A DNA stretch of 64,000 nucleotides, taken from contig OY747705.1 in assembly GCA_963556495.2 (NCBI GenBank), positions 24,904,501 to 24,968,500 on the forward strand, read 5' to 3'. Position numbers and translations under genes: made by a program. The notes below the pieces were generated by a model. It did no database searches. It saw only the letters and a list, made by a program, of their open reading frames with translations, and had not been told where the DNA came from. The DNA comes from Valencia hispanica. Taxonomy: Eukaryota; Chordata; Actinopteri; Cyprinodontiformes; Valenciidae. How positions within the stretch are numbered: the first letter of the stretch is position 1; the number at the start of each line of letters is the position of its first letter. Of the stretch, positions 38,556 through 49,371 are shown piece by piece.

Positions 38556-38939
38556 GTATAAATGTCCTTTAAACGTTATCCCTGACTTACGTAATGTGTT
38601 CCTTGTTCTTCATGATGCAGTTTATTCAATAATATTCCCCAACAAACTTCTCAGGCTTTCAATAAACCTCTCTATTTATAGAGAGAATAAGTTGCACAAG
38701 GATGAAGTTTATGAATACCAATAGTAATTAGGTGATTTTCAAAGGAAAATTGCTGTATAGGAGTTTATTCAGGGGAATCAAAGTAAAGGAGGGTGAAGAC
38801 AAATGAACACCACTTTAGTTTTTTGTTTTGTTTTTGTAAAAAAAATGTGATTATCCTTTGATATTCATGAGCATCATTTAGAAACAAATTGTAAAACCAG
38901 ATTGTCAACAAAAAAAAGAGCGGAGTGTCTATGTTTTAC

Positions 38940-39069
38940 CTCGTTGTCAGACTCCACCAGAACCTGGTCGTACTCGCTGAGCGCCACCAGAAACATGATA
39001 GAGGTGACGTTCTCAAAGCAATGGATCCACTTCCTCCTCTCTGATCTCTGACCACCAACGTCCACCATC
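38940..39069 (-). CDS. gnaq: gnaq exon 5 (switch II, catalytic glutamine)
   Basis: This 130-bp exon encodes residues 202-245. The acceptor is tgttcctatcag|GATGGTGG and the donor GACAACGAG|gtaaaa. It begins [20 protein letters not shown]205-VGG-Q209 is the DxxGQ motif, and Q209 positions the attacking water for GTP hydrolysis. It continues [18 protein letters not shown] to [15 protein letters not shown] and VESDNE match gnaq/gna11 rather than gna14. The last G of the exon-4 arginine codon joins here, and either version of exon 4 ends in AG, so both splice correctly. Confidence 0.97.
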
Positions 39070-40890
39070 CTGATAGGAACAGGGTGGGGTGGATCAAACA
39101 CAAGATGCAGAAATATAATAAATTCTACAGTTAGTCTTCATTAATAAGGCTTTGATCGTAAAGCAGTAGATACGATTAAGGTTTGGTAAATTTAGCAGTT
39201 TCAGTTCAAAGAAGTGCATACTAAAACAAGCTCATGCAAGATATGTAAAGACAATAATGTCCCTGTTAAGAAAAGCTGATAGCGGGATAAATGCAAGTGA
39301 AAAGCAGCAAAAAACTAAAATTTATGGAAAAAGCAACACTTAAGTCAAACTAAAGAATCTATATGAATTTTGATTATAATGGGGCACTCCTCGACTAGGG
39401 TTAACTTATAGCCCATAATAGTTTAAAATTTTGTTTCAATTAATATTTTAAAATGAAACCAAGTAATCAGGATGGCAAACATGAGCTAGTGGTTTTAAAT
39501 ATAAACAAATCGAGGTAAAGTAGCAAAAATCAAGCAATTTTTTCAATTATACAGTACTAAACTACAACTTAAACTCATTGTTTGACAGCTGCACTATGAA
39601 ACTATGAAAGGTGAACTCTCCCAGAAAAAGCAATAGCACATGTAAAATCTATAATAAAAATAAAACCACTGCATAGAAGACCTCCGTTCCGGTCTCTAGA
39701 AACGACGAGTGACCTACTTAGCTCCATAAGCTCTCCTATGTCCGCCAAACCACGTTTTGTTACATTATACCGCTTATTAAGAATGAAGGAGGTCATCCTA
39801 ATGCAGATCCTTGTAAAAACAATTGCAACCCTCTCAGTCAACTGCAAGCAGAGGCAGTTTAGATCCACATGGAGAGTGTTATTCTTGCCTCCTTATATTG
39901 AGCTGATAAAACGCCTCATCATGCATCAAGCCTGCCATGTAATTAACAGCAAGAATGTGACAACACATTCCTATTAAATCACTAAAATTAAATCTCAATG
40001 AACACTTTTCTCCCATTAAAAACACACCTCATCCTTTTAAGCCTACATCACAGAACTGATGTCATTGAGAGCATTCAGTGATTCACCACCAACGGCAGCA
40101 CAGTCAAGCACAGGAGAGCCTATCAGGTAAGCTGCAGCGAGGTTGCTGGAAACCTCTTTAACGCAGCCTTATTGCGAACTGAGTTATTTCTAGCCTTGCC
40201 AAGTGTGGGAGGGGGTTGACATGATTGCTTCCTATCGATTCGCACTCTTCTGTAATCGCTCTTCTTTAAAGTGTCCATCTATAGCTCTTTTTTATTAAGA
40301 CAGAAGGAAGGTTAGCTGAAACAAATGCATGGCCCATGTCTGCCTGTGTTACGCTGTAAACTGTAAACCATCTTATGCACCATCTATGAAATCCTTCATT
40401 TCTCTATCTAGAAATGATTATTTGATTAATTTAGCAATTACAGTTCTGTCGGTTATCCAACGCCCCCCCTCCAAAAAAAAATATTTAGCACCAATGAGAC
40501 AGCCAATTAATTAGGATGCATAAATACACAGTCCACATTTAGGCCCTGTGCCGAACAAGCCCGGTGCTTGACAACTATATCCTGCGTTCTCTTCCCTCTC
40601 ATTTCACATCTCAAATGCATTATTTAGACATAAACCTTTAAAGATTCACATCAGAACTCACTTTTCCCCCCCAACAAGCAGCTCGTGTATCATTAATTGC
40701 AATAGCTAAAAATCGGTGTTTGATAAAATGAGCCACACTGTAAAGGGAGGGAGCATTTCATCTCACATGGTTGCTACCACCACAACCCAACAGCCTCCCA
40801 TCATCACATGGACTGGTTCAGAAGCATATGAAAATACAATGTTTCCCCTTTACAAATTTCCTCTGTGTTTTAGAACAAACTAATTTTATC

Positions 40891-42300
40891 CATCCATCCA
40901 TCCATCCATTGTTCTTCCGCTTATCCGGGGTCGTGTCGCGGGGGCAGCAGCTTAAGCAAAGAGACCCAGACTTCCCTCTCCCAATCCACTTGTTCCAGCT
41001 CCTCGGGAGGAATCCCAAGGCGTTCCCAGGCCAGCCGAGAAACATAGTCCCTCCAGCGTGTCCTGGGCCTTCTCCCTGTGGGACGTCCCCGGAACACCTC
41101 AGCAGGGAGGCGTCCAGGAGGCATCCTGACCAGATGCCCGAGCCACCTCAACTGACTCCTCTCGATGTGGAGAAGCAGCGGCTCTACGCTGAGCCCCCTC
41201 CGGATGACTGAGCTTCTCACCCTATCTCTAAGGGAGAGCCCAGACACTCTGCGGAGGAAACTCATTTCAGCCGCTTGTATCCGTGATCTCGTTCTTTCGG
41301 TCACCACCCAGAGTTTGTGACCATAGATGAGGGTGAGAACGTAGACTGACCGGTAAATCAAAGCTTCGCCTTTCGGCTCAGCTCTCTCTTCACCACGACA
41401 GACCGGTACAGCGCCCGCATAACTGCAGATGCCCTACCAATCAGTCTATTGATCTCCCTCTCCATTTTTCCCCACATTCGTGAACAAGACCCCCAGATAC
41501 TTAAACTCCTCCACTTGGGGAATGACCTCATCCCCAACCGGGAGAAGGTACCCTACCCTTTTCTGGCTCAAGACCATGGTCTCGGATTTGAAGGTGCTGA
41601 TTCTCATCCCAGCCGCTTCACACAGATGAAGCCAACAGGACCACATCATCTGCAAAAAGCAGAGACCTGATGCTGAGGCCACCGAAACTGATCTCCTCAA
41701 CACCTTGGAAATCCGGTCCATAAAAGTTATGAACAGGAACGGAGACAAAGGGCAACCTTGGCAGAGTCCAACTCTCACCCGGAGTACCCCCCACAGGACT
41801 CTCCAAGGGACACCGTCGAACGGCTTCTCGAAGTCCATGAAACATATGTAGATCGGTTGGGCAAACTCCCACATACCCTCCAGGACCCTGCTAAGGGAGT
41901 AGCGCTGGTCCAGTGTTCCACGGCCAGGACGAAAACCGCATTGTTCGTCCTGGATCAGAGGTTCGACTATCTGTCGGAACCACCTCTCCAGAACCCCTGA
42001 ATAGACCTTACCAGGGAGGCTCAGAAGTGTGATCCCCCTGTAAGTCCAAAGCCCCTAGACTCTGCTTCCAGATTGGAAGGTGTGCCGGTGGGATTGAGAA
42101 GGTCTTTGAAGTATTCCATCCACCGATCCAAAGCGTCCCGCGTCTAGGTCAGCAGCACATCATCCCCACTGTTAACAGTGTTGGTGGCAGACTGCTTCCC
42201 CCAGAGATGCCGGATGGTGGACCAGAATCGCTTCGAAGCCCCACGGAAGTCGTTCTCCATGGCCTCTCCAAACGCCTCGCAGCGCCATTATCTATCGAAG
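40891..42300 (-). mobile_element. Rex3-like (RTE clade) LINE, decayed
   Basis: The minus strand carries reverse-transcriptase pieces in several frames: PIYICFMDFEKPFDGVPW, QGCPLSPFLFITFMDRIS, LLFADDVVLLASSV with the catalytic FADD box, and PQVEEFKYLGVLF. The C-terminal part follows with RSQLRWLGHLVRMPPGRLPA and RTRWRDYVSRLAWERLGIPP. The 3' end is a GGAT/GATG repeat, the known tail of Rex3. An internal deletion joins the DFEKPFDGVPW block almost directly to QGCPLSP. It is 5'-truncated and inactive. Confidence 0.85.
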
Positions 42301-43662
42301 TAAGGGCTCTCCATCACTCACGCAAGGACGCATGCTCTATAGTCGATGTAATTGGTATTCAATGCAGCTTTTGGGCACTAGATGCTTTATATTGCAAGGT
42401 CAGTTTATCCGGTATGGTCTTTCGGCAATTTTGAACACCAGGAGGTGATAATGGATCACAGCAAACAAACGTTTACAAGCTGAAGTAAATAACTTGTCAC
42501 TGACCAGAAATGTCACTGCAATGATAGGCAGACCCGCCAGAAAAGGTCTGCACCCCCTGCTATTCTGGTGGAGAATTGCTTTGCAACACTGACACCAACG
42601 GAAAAGTATAAAAGGAAAACATCTCGGTCAATACGTGTGCATGTGAGAGCAAACTTGCTGACGGAGAAGTATAAGGCTTGAGTCATGAACCCTAACCTTA
42701 ACTGAGACAAGTAAAGTCTTAGTACTTCAGATGGTTGTTCTGGGCTCTTTTATGGCCTGCAGGACGAGTAATCGATGCACTTTTGAAGCAATTATGGTGA
42801 AACTATCAGGAGTAGAACCGCTTCCCAGACTGAGGGATGTCTGTGAATGTGTTCAATTTGCATTTTAGAATTTCTTTACAATCAGGCCTTAAGGTGCTGC
42901 CTACTTCATTTTGTCAGACAGGTTCTATTTAGGTGTGTTCTTGATTCTACAGCAGTGTTGTCCAACCCTGCTCCTTAAGACACAATGCCATGCATGTTTT
43001 AGATATTTAATCAGGCCTGGGTGTGGCTAGTGAAAATGGACCCAAACAATTGGGATACTCACAACTAATTCATGATTTAACAAGGGAGCTTATTATATTT
43101 TCACATAAGATCAAGTTGCTTTGGATAGCCTTTTACCTTAAATGAAAATTATGAATTGAAAACTGGAATACCTTAAACAGTAGAGTGAGACAACATAGCA
43201 ACAAAAGAAGAAAGCTGAATGGTAAATGCTTTTTTGAGGCCACTGAATAGCCACTGTGCTTTTATGTAAAGCTGCCATTTATTATCATTCAGAGTTAAAG
43301 CATTTTACAGCAAGGTTCACATGTCATTGGACATTATACAACAGTTACAGAAAAATTAAAGGAGATTAAAGCTGGACAATATGGATTAAAAATAGAATCT
43401 TAGATTTTTTTCTCAATTTTTTATTTGAATAAATTTTTTTCCTCTACCTTTCCTCAGTGGAAATGATGCACTAATAATTACGTTGTTTAACAAAAGTAGT
43501 GCCAAATGAATCAGAGTAGAAATATTTAGAAGTATAGTCCATTTTATTTCCCCAAAGTAAGGTTCTGTGAGGTAGTTGCTAATAGGTCTCTTAGCTGCAA
43601 TAGTTAAAAGTTTTATCAGATTAGAGGAAACCTGCTGTTTCTCAGAGTGGACTTTAGAAGTA

Positions 43663-44055
43663 CAGTGGATCCTGCCTATTTGCGGTTCAACTATTCGAAG
43701 ATTTATTTGTGACGCGTATCTGAAATATTGGAAAGAAAATGCAGCTGTGGAAGCTGAAACACCTAGATGCAATGCTACTTGACTCACTAATGGCTGCTGT
43801 TTGCAAAACAGCCAATCCAGGAGCACCATTTATTTGTACGCCTAAGAGCAAAAATAAGGAAGGTTGTTGATAGCTTCTGCGGTAGTGCCAAGACTGTGTT
43901 CACTGAGGGTGGTAATGCATATTAAGGTATATATGCATATGAAGTATTAAAATAGGCTGTTATAAGCAATTTTAGAGGAGGTCTAAGTATTCACAGATTT
44001 TAACTATGCGCGTTCGGCTGTGGTCCCTAAACCCGCAAATACTCGCCGTCCACTG
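43663..44055. mobile_element. pogo/Tigger-like MITE (gnaq intron 4)
   Basis: A 393-bp element between TA dinucleotides, from cagtggatcctgcctatttg to cgcaaatactcgccgtccactg read in two parts. Inverted words CAGTGGA and TATTTGCGG are shared by both ends. This is the end structure of pogo/Tigger-type elements. No coding capacity is seen. Confidence 0.7.
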
Positions 44056-44504
44056 TATATATATATATTTTTTTTTTAAATCATACGGATTTGAGTAAAG
44101 GCAATACTGGTTAAATGATTTCATCAAATCTTCAGCTCCAGTCCAACTAGCCACAAGCCTTCCTACAATATGACATCAAAGTTAGTTATGACTTCTATCT
44201 ACAACACATCTGCAGTAGGCAGTGCCTACTAATAATTACTTAACAGAACCCTGCTTCACACAATCTGAAATATATTTTTAATCTAATAATCAATCATGAA
44301 TACAGTATTAGAATATTAACTATTTTAAATGACTATGCACTAAGTGTAAAGCTAATTAGCAACTGAATGAGATATATAATCATACATTGGCTTTTAATCT
44401 GAAAAAGGGGACATTAAACATGTTTCAGAGGAACTTAATACAGATTGAAGAAGAAATAAGGTACAAACGTAGGGTTGGTCAAAGTAGTGAAAGTTGTCTT
44501 CTAC

Positions 44505-44633
44505 CTGAAAATGATGCTTTGCAAGTCGAAAGGGTATTCTATGATCCCAGTGGTTGGGACTCGAACCCTAAGTACATCCTGTTGGGTTGGTAGATAGGAT
44601 GCTTCAGAGATACGACCCAGATCAGTTAAATAG
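44505..44633 (-). CDS. gnaq: gnaq exon 4' , second copy of the switch-I exon (candidate mutually exclusive exon)
   Basis: This is a second 129-bp exon equivalent to the one at 45061-45189, on the same strand and in the same phase. It supplies C to finish the split TAC codon, then reads [18 protein letters not shown], the switch-I segment [19 protein letters not shown], and ends QSIIFR. The acceptor has a long pyrimidine tract ending ttctgcctctag|C, and the donor is TTTTCAG|gtagaa. Its linker and the QSIIF end are closer to the known mammalian GNAQ protein (DLQSVIF) than the upstream copy is, so this may be the main form. It has no frameshift or stop. Of the 19 codons shared identically in protein with the other copy, 12 differ synonymously, which argues for an old duplication kept by selection. 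Including both copies would insert 43 residues in frame. Confidence 0.88.
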
Positions 44634-45060
44634 CTAGAGGCAGAAAGGGGAAAAAACAAAAAGAGAAAGGAGATAGAAAGTAAAGCATCACAGCAGATAA
44701 AACACCTTCAAAAGTAAGTCCAGATGTACCCACAGAGGACCGTTTTCAAGAGTATGAGCATTTTTCTTAGAAATACAGCTTCATCCATGATGGTAGCTCC
44801 CAAAGACCCCCCCAAAAAGCCAACAAGTCTTTACTGACGACTTCATTAAAAGATACGAAATACTCCATAAAAGATTGCTTAGCCATTTTAGCTGATCTTG
44901 ACTACAGTCTTTGAGAGCACACCATTGGGGATGTGTTACTGTGCCCCATGCAGCGCAGGGTAGATGGAGACAGCGGTAGAGTTTCCCATTCGCTGAGCAG
45001 CCGTTTTACAGTTCACGAGCCTTTGACTCCATCGTTATCGGCAGCAGTTGGAACCAGTAC

Positions 45061-45189
45061 CTGAAAAGAATATCCTCCAGGTCAAATGGGTACTCGATGA
45101 TGCCAGTGGTGGGCACTCGAACCCGTAGCACGTCCTGCAGGGTGGGCAAATACTCTGACGTTCCTATTCGTTCTAAATTACTATGGTAA
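45061..45189 (-). CDS. gnaq: gnaq exon 4, divergent copy (switch I)
   Basis: This 129-bp exon encodes residues 159-201 and two bases of codon 202. After YY it reads [17 protein letters not shown], then the switch-I segment [19 protein letters not shown] with R183 and T186 (the arginine finger and the Mg ligand), and ends EDILFR. The acceptor is ttctcgcag|TTAC and the donor TTTTCAG|gtactg. The two-base AG end joins exon 5 to give R202. The linker [11 protein letters not shown] and the L at 176 are unlike the usual vertebrate Gq sequence, while E197 recalls gna11/gna14. A second, more canonical version of the same exon lies 427 bp downstream, so this copy is probably used as an alternative. Confidence 0.88.
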
Positions 45190-45546
45190 CTGCGAGAAGG
45201 TAGGGAACATATGACAGAGATGCACATATACATAAACTAACCCATGTCAACATTACAGGTTGATACCAGTCGACGATACCAACAATTGCTTTCATTCAGA
45301 ACAGACACATAAGAATCACTTAAACGTTGATCATTTCACTCGTATAAATATCACAATCCATCTATGAATAAGATTTGCCTTCTTTCCAAAAACGCTTTCT
45401 ATCAGAGCCAAGTAAGGCTAGATTATAATTAATTCACATAATTTTAGTTCTCAGTTTGTCTCATCAGCCAGAAATCTTTTCCCTCCTTCCAGAGCTGTCC
45501 AAAAATACACCAATTAATTACAGCACCTAACAGATTACAGACGTAC

Positions 45547-45701
45547 TATTTGGTTGAGTCAGAGAGCTGGTACTCTCTCCTACGATCATAAGCCTCCTGG
45601 ATCCCTGGGTCGCTCCAAAGTGTCTTTATTGCAGTGATGTACGGCTCTTCGAATGTCGACACTTTTTCCACGTCTACTTCCCGCACCACTAGGGCAAAAC
45701 T
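45547..45701 (-). CDS. gnaq: gnaq exon 3 (helical domain)
   Basis: This 155-bp exon encodes residues 108-158 plus two bases of codon 159. It reads [14 protein letters not shown], then [20 protein letters not shown] and SDSTK, the alpha-helical domain that closes over the bound nucleotide. The acceptor is tcccccag|AGTTTT. The donor is unusual in looking at first like a stop codon: AAA TA|gtacgt. The two leftover bases TA need one base from the next exon. Both available downstream exons (45061-45189 and 44505-44633) complete it to a tyrosine codon, TAT or TAC. The end SDSTK favours gnaq, since gna11 and gna14 usually have SDSAK. Confidence 0.95.
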
Positions 45702-46894
45702 CTGGGGGAAAAAATAAATGGAGAGTCAACAACTACTCGTGTAATTTATATACTATTCTTAAGCTCTCGTATTTTGTTTGTTTCATAATGATTTCATGGA
45801 TTCGAAAATGCCAAGAGTCTTAATTTGTACACATTGCAACATTTTGAAATGCAATAAGGTGGATTTTTGGCCGATTGGGTGAGAAATCAATATGGGTGTA
45901 ACGAGATTTCTTGGCACATAATTTAATTTTGCTAAAATGTGACAACGTTCCTTGTTAAAGTAAAATCGGTCTTGTAAAATGCTAGATCTGTGTGGCATCA
46001 TTTCAGGAAAAAAATATATATAACTAGGGATGTGCATTTGCAAGAATCTGGTGATATATGTATCACAATACAGGGAGGACGATACTATATATTGTGATAT
46101 TATGAGTAATCCTAATATATTGTGATTCTAAAAACTTAATTTAACTGTAGAAAAAAACAGTCACGGCATTCTAAACACGACCTTGTTTCACAATTAAAAC
46201 ATTCAGTTTTATTACTAGATCTAGTTGATCCACTGGAATGAAGAAGGTGAAAACAGCCACCAACTAGCAGTCATACTTTTAATTTTACTACAAAATCACT
46301 ATCATCATTAATTGTTCCATTCAAATTCTAAAACATAAAAATAATATAAAAATTAATACATTGATTGAGCTCTGTATTTATTCACTTTCTGCAAGTGACT
46401 TCTGGTTAGGCAATTGATTGATATCCCCTCCATGGTCTATGTCAGAATAAATTGATATATTCATTGCTGTGAATGAAATAAAATAACTTCTTATTCTATA
46501 AAACTTCAAAAGTTAATAATTTTGTATGTTTGGATAGAAACTGTCACATCTCCAGTTTCACATGGTCTAAAAACTAGTAGAGTTGAAAACTGCACGAGTA
46601 AAATGGACCACTGCACTGCAGTTTGTTTTTTGTCAAGTGATAAACATCACATGATCTGACCATGCAGGTTTGTACAGACTCCTAAGGGTCTTGCAACTTT
46701 ACAAAAATGTCAGAAAAGAAATGTAGTTTGGAAATTGCATAAAGCAGGTACCCCCCCCCCCCCCACCCCCTCCAAAAAAAATGGAGAAAAAAAAAAGAAA
46801 AACAACTAGACTGAGTACTTTCACAGTCGGCCATAGATCACAGGTCACATTTGTGCATTTGCACAGACCTACTAATTATAGTCCCAAAACTGAC
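45702..46894 (-). other. gnaq: gnaq intron 2
   Basis: An intron of 1,193 bp. It holds a truncated copy of the TAGGGATG-ended hAT-type MITE (46025 to about 46360) and a C-homopolymer near 46750. The neighbouring intron 3 (45190-45546, 357 bp) contains nothing recognised. Confidence 0.85.
46025..46360 (+). mobile_element. hAT-type MITE, right end truncated (gnaq intron 2)
   Basis: This begins tagggatgtgcatttgcaag and follows the 15941-16343 family through ttattactagatctagttga. It loses similarity before the expected acatcccta end, so it is a truncated copy. The left flank gives no clear target duplication. Confidence 0.7.
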
Positions 46895-47079
46895 CTTGTT
46901 CTCTTCACACTTCAAAGGGATCTTGAGGGTCTCAGTTGCACGGATCATGGCCTGCATAGAGGTGAAGATGTTCTGATAGACCAGTTTGGTGTAGCTCTTT
47001 TTATCTTCATCCGTGTAGCCCGTACCATGGATTATCCTCATCTGTTTGATGAAAGTGCTCTTGCCACTTTCTCCTGTCC
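46895..47079 (-). CDS. gnaq: gnaq exon 2 (Gq alpha subunit, P-loop and start of helical domain)
   Basis: This exon encodes residues 46-107 of a Gq-class G protein alpha subunit, which couples membrane receptors to phospholipase C beta at the inner face of the plasma membrane. The P-loop GTGESGKST opens the exon (K52 and S53 contact nucleotide phosphate and Mg). It is followed by [11 protein letters not shown] and the helical-domain stretch [17 protein letters not shown]. The acceptor is ctttTAG before GGACAGG and the donor is AACAAG|gtcagt. The exon is 185 bp, enters with two bases of codon 46, and leaves on a complete codon. The segment [12 protein letters not shown] and the end PLKCEENK are less conserved than the rest. 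The class is clear (Gq/11/14); the choice of gnaq over gna11 rests mainly on the later exons. Confidence 0.95.
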
Positions 47080-47137
47080 CTAAAAGACAAGACAGGCATA
47101 TAGCTATTAATCAACTTCTGAAAAAACAGAATTTACT

Positions 47138-47360
47138 TTCAACATACACCAAACAAAAATATAAACGCAACACTTTTTAGAATAGCCACAATGAAAGGCC
47201 ACTCTGAAACGTACAGTTTGATCACAGCACAATGCCACAGATGTTGCAACTTTTAAGGGAGTCTGCCATTGGCATGCTAACTGCAGAAATGTCAACCAGA
47301 GCTGTTGCCCATGATATTAATATTCCACAAACGAAAGCGCTAACGCGATGCAAAGATATA
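47138..47360 (+). mobile_element. Tc1/mariner-type end fragment
   Basis: The stretch caaacaaaaatataaacgca acacttttt is a terminal sequence seen in many fish Tc1/mariner elements. It is followed by decayed text with no frame. The far end was not identified. Confidence 0.4.
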
Positions 47361-47672
47361 TTTGTGATGTATTGTGCAGCCTCAATCTAGAGAGTCAAAC
47401 AGCTTTTTTAAATCCACTAAATAAATTCAGTGTGTATAACTTTCTTTTTATTGCTGCTGTAACTTCAGTACATTTAATTAACGCAAATGTTGGAGATCCG
47501 TTTACCCGAAATCCATAAAGATTCCCACCTAGTGTAGGTTTGTTGCTAAAACAGACATTATCCGATGAACTTTGGGCAACATTTCTGTGCAATCAAAGCC
47601 CAGCCAAAAATGCATATTGTTTTTTAAAAGAACCCCCATTTTAGAAAGACTCTTCTTGAGGACACCAGTTAC

Positions 47673-48080
47673 TAGGGATGTGCATTGTCAAGAATCTGGT
47701 GATACGATATCACAATAGAGGGGGGCGATACAATATATCACGATACCAGTGGTAAGATTATATATTGTGATTTTTTTAAACTGAATTTAACTGTAGAAAA
47801 ACTAACAGCATTCTAAACACTCCAACCTGTTTCATTCTTTAACACATCCAGTTTTATTACTAGATCTAGTCGATCCACTGGAACGAAGAACATGAAAACA
47901 GCCACAAACTACCAGTCATTCTTTAGATTTTACAAAAAAAATTATTGTCATTAATGGTTCCATTAAAAAAAAAAAGGTAAAAAAAAAGAAAAATCAATGC
48001 ATTGCTGTTTAATATTGACACAATATTGCGACATAAAATATCACGATATATCGGCGTATCGATATTTTCTTACATCCCTA
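47673..48080 (+). mobile_element. hAT-type MITE (gnaq intron 1)
   Basis: A 408-bp copy of the same family, from tagggatgtgcattgtcaag to ttacatcccta. The flanks CCAGTTAC and ACAGCTAC agree at 6 of 8 positions, a decayed target duplication. This is the best preserved complete copy in the gene besides 15941-16343. Confidence 0.8.
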
Positions 48081-49371
48081 ACAGCTACATATAGAAATGT
48101 GACTTTTTGGTTTAAATCACTAAAGTGCATACAGTAACTGCATTTAATTGTTTTCAAATCTATCAATGTTCTCATGGAACAAACAGAAAACAATAGGAGG
48201 TAACAATACTGTTAGTTCTCCAGGTTTTCATACGATTACATTTTAACAGTAAGATTTTTCACAATAATGATAAAACGATATGATAAACGCCCATGCCTAA
48301 AACAGAATTATATATTGCAGCTAATACATCAACTGGTCATAAACAAAACCAGAATGACACATCTAAAAAAACTAAACTCTCACCTTAAGGTTGTTGGGGG
48401 TTTTTTAAGCAAAAATGCCTTCAAGTTTTCCATTGGATAAAAGTTTCCTTTCCTTTAGAAAAAGACAACCTTTGACAAATACTGTGAATTGTAATCAGTC
48501 CATCTTTTCATAGCATTTAGCACTTGTTGGAGCCAGTTTTCTGCAGAATAACCGCTGTGGCTGATTAGATAACAGTATGTGCTGTACTATGTAAGTACAA
48601 CTGGCATTCCCAAGACGAAGCGGTTAAAATGTCTTCCAAGGACACAAAGAGACAGAATCCAGTGAGGGAGGGTGCGCTGCTTCTGCTCTAACCAGGCAGG
48701 ACCTTTAACTGAGGAAAGCAGGTCAGACAACATTGGAGTTTCCCTTTCAGAGAGGTCTCAGGTCTGGGCCATAAATAGCAATTGTCAAGACAGTACAAGA
48801 GATCCCACTTTCTATTTGATTAAAGCGCTCAATAGAAGAGGGAATTGCAACTGGGTAGTGAAGGACAGAGGGAAATTCAGAAAAAGAGTGAATCTACATT
48901 GTCCTTACTCAGAATTAGGCAATGAGAAAATTAAGAAGAAACATGGGGGCATGGGAAATATGCAAAACCCCAGATGAATTTCTAAATTCACTAGCCAACA
49001 GAGAACCCGAGAGCAAAAACTAGTTTACAAATTGAAAAAAAGGCCCTTTTTTTGCTAAACTTCCTTAAGCACTTTATCTACTGTCCAACATTTGAAGGAC
49101 GGCTCTTTTTACACCCTGCAAAGACCAACTAAAGTGTGTTTGCCTTCCAATAGATTTGAATTTTGCATGTATGATCAGTTTAACTCGACATAACTGCTGC
49201 CGGCCTGAAATAGCAAGCAGAGGCTTTAGTAATGGACAAGCGACCGTACACTTATTAGAGCAACTCCTAAGGGGTAATATGCTAGTTCCCATAGCAACTC
49301 CATCACTGTACTTCTAAAAATGTGACAGAAAACACCAGCTGATCGGCCTCAGCTTGTATCCAGAGAGCCCA

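Larger units (their letters stand above)
35079..38939 (-). other. gnaq: gnaq intron 5
   Basis: An intron of 3,861 bp containing a tRNA-derived SINE (35428-35613), a GC-rich inverted-repeat element (36234-36511) and a Rex1/CR1-like LINE fragment (about 37568-38555). The stretch 36560-37560 has no element I recognise. Confidence 0.85.
39070..44504 (-). other. gnaq: gnaq intron 4 (from exon 4' to exon 5)
   Basis: An intron of 5,435 bp measured from exon 4'; if the 45.1-kb copy is used instead it is 5,991 bp. It carries a decayed Rex3-like LINE (40891-42300), a pogo/Tigger-like MITE (43663-44055) and a weak partial repeat near 42951-43060. At 39100-40880 I see no gene or recognised repeat. Confidence 0.85.

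Noticed and set aside
40771..41211. 146-codon plus-strand proline-rich frame
   Set aside because: Antisense of the Rex3-like LINE C terminus.
44387..44593. Plus-strand frame ending in [16 protein letters not shown]
   Set aside because: It is the antisense shadow of gnaq exon 4'.
44505..44633. Exon 4' as a processed pseudogene or assembly duplicate
   Set aside because: It has its own splice sites and phase, is only an exon long, and differs from the other copy at most synonymous positions, unlike either artefact.
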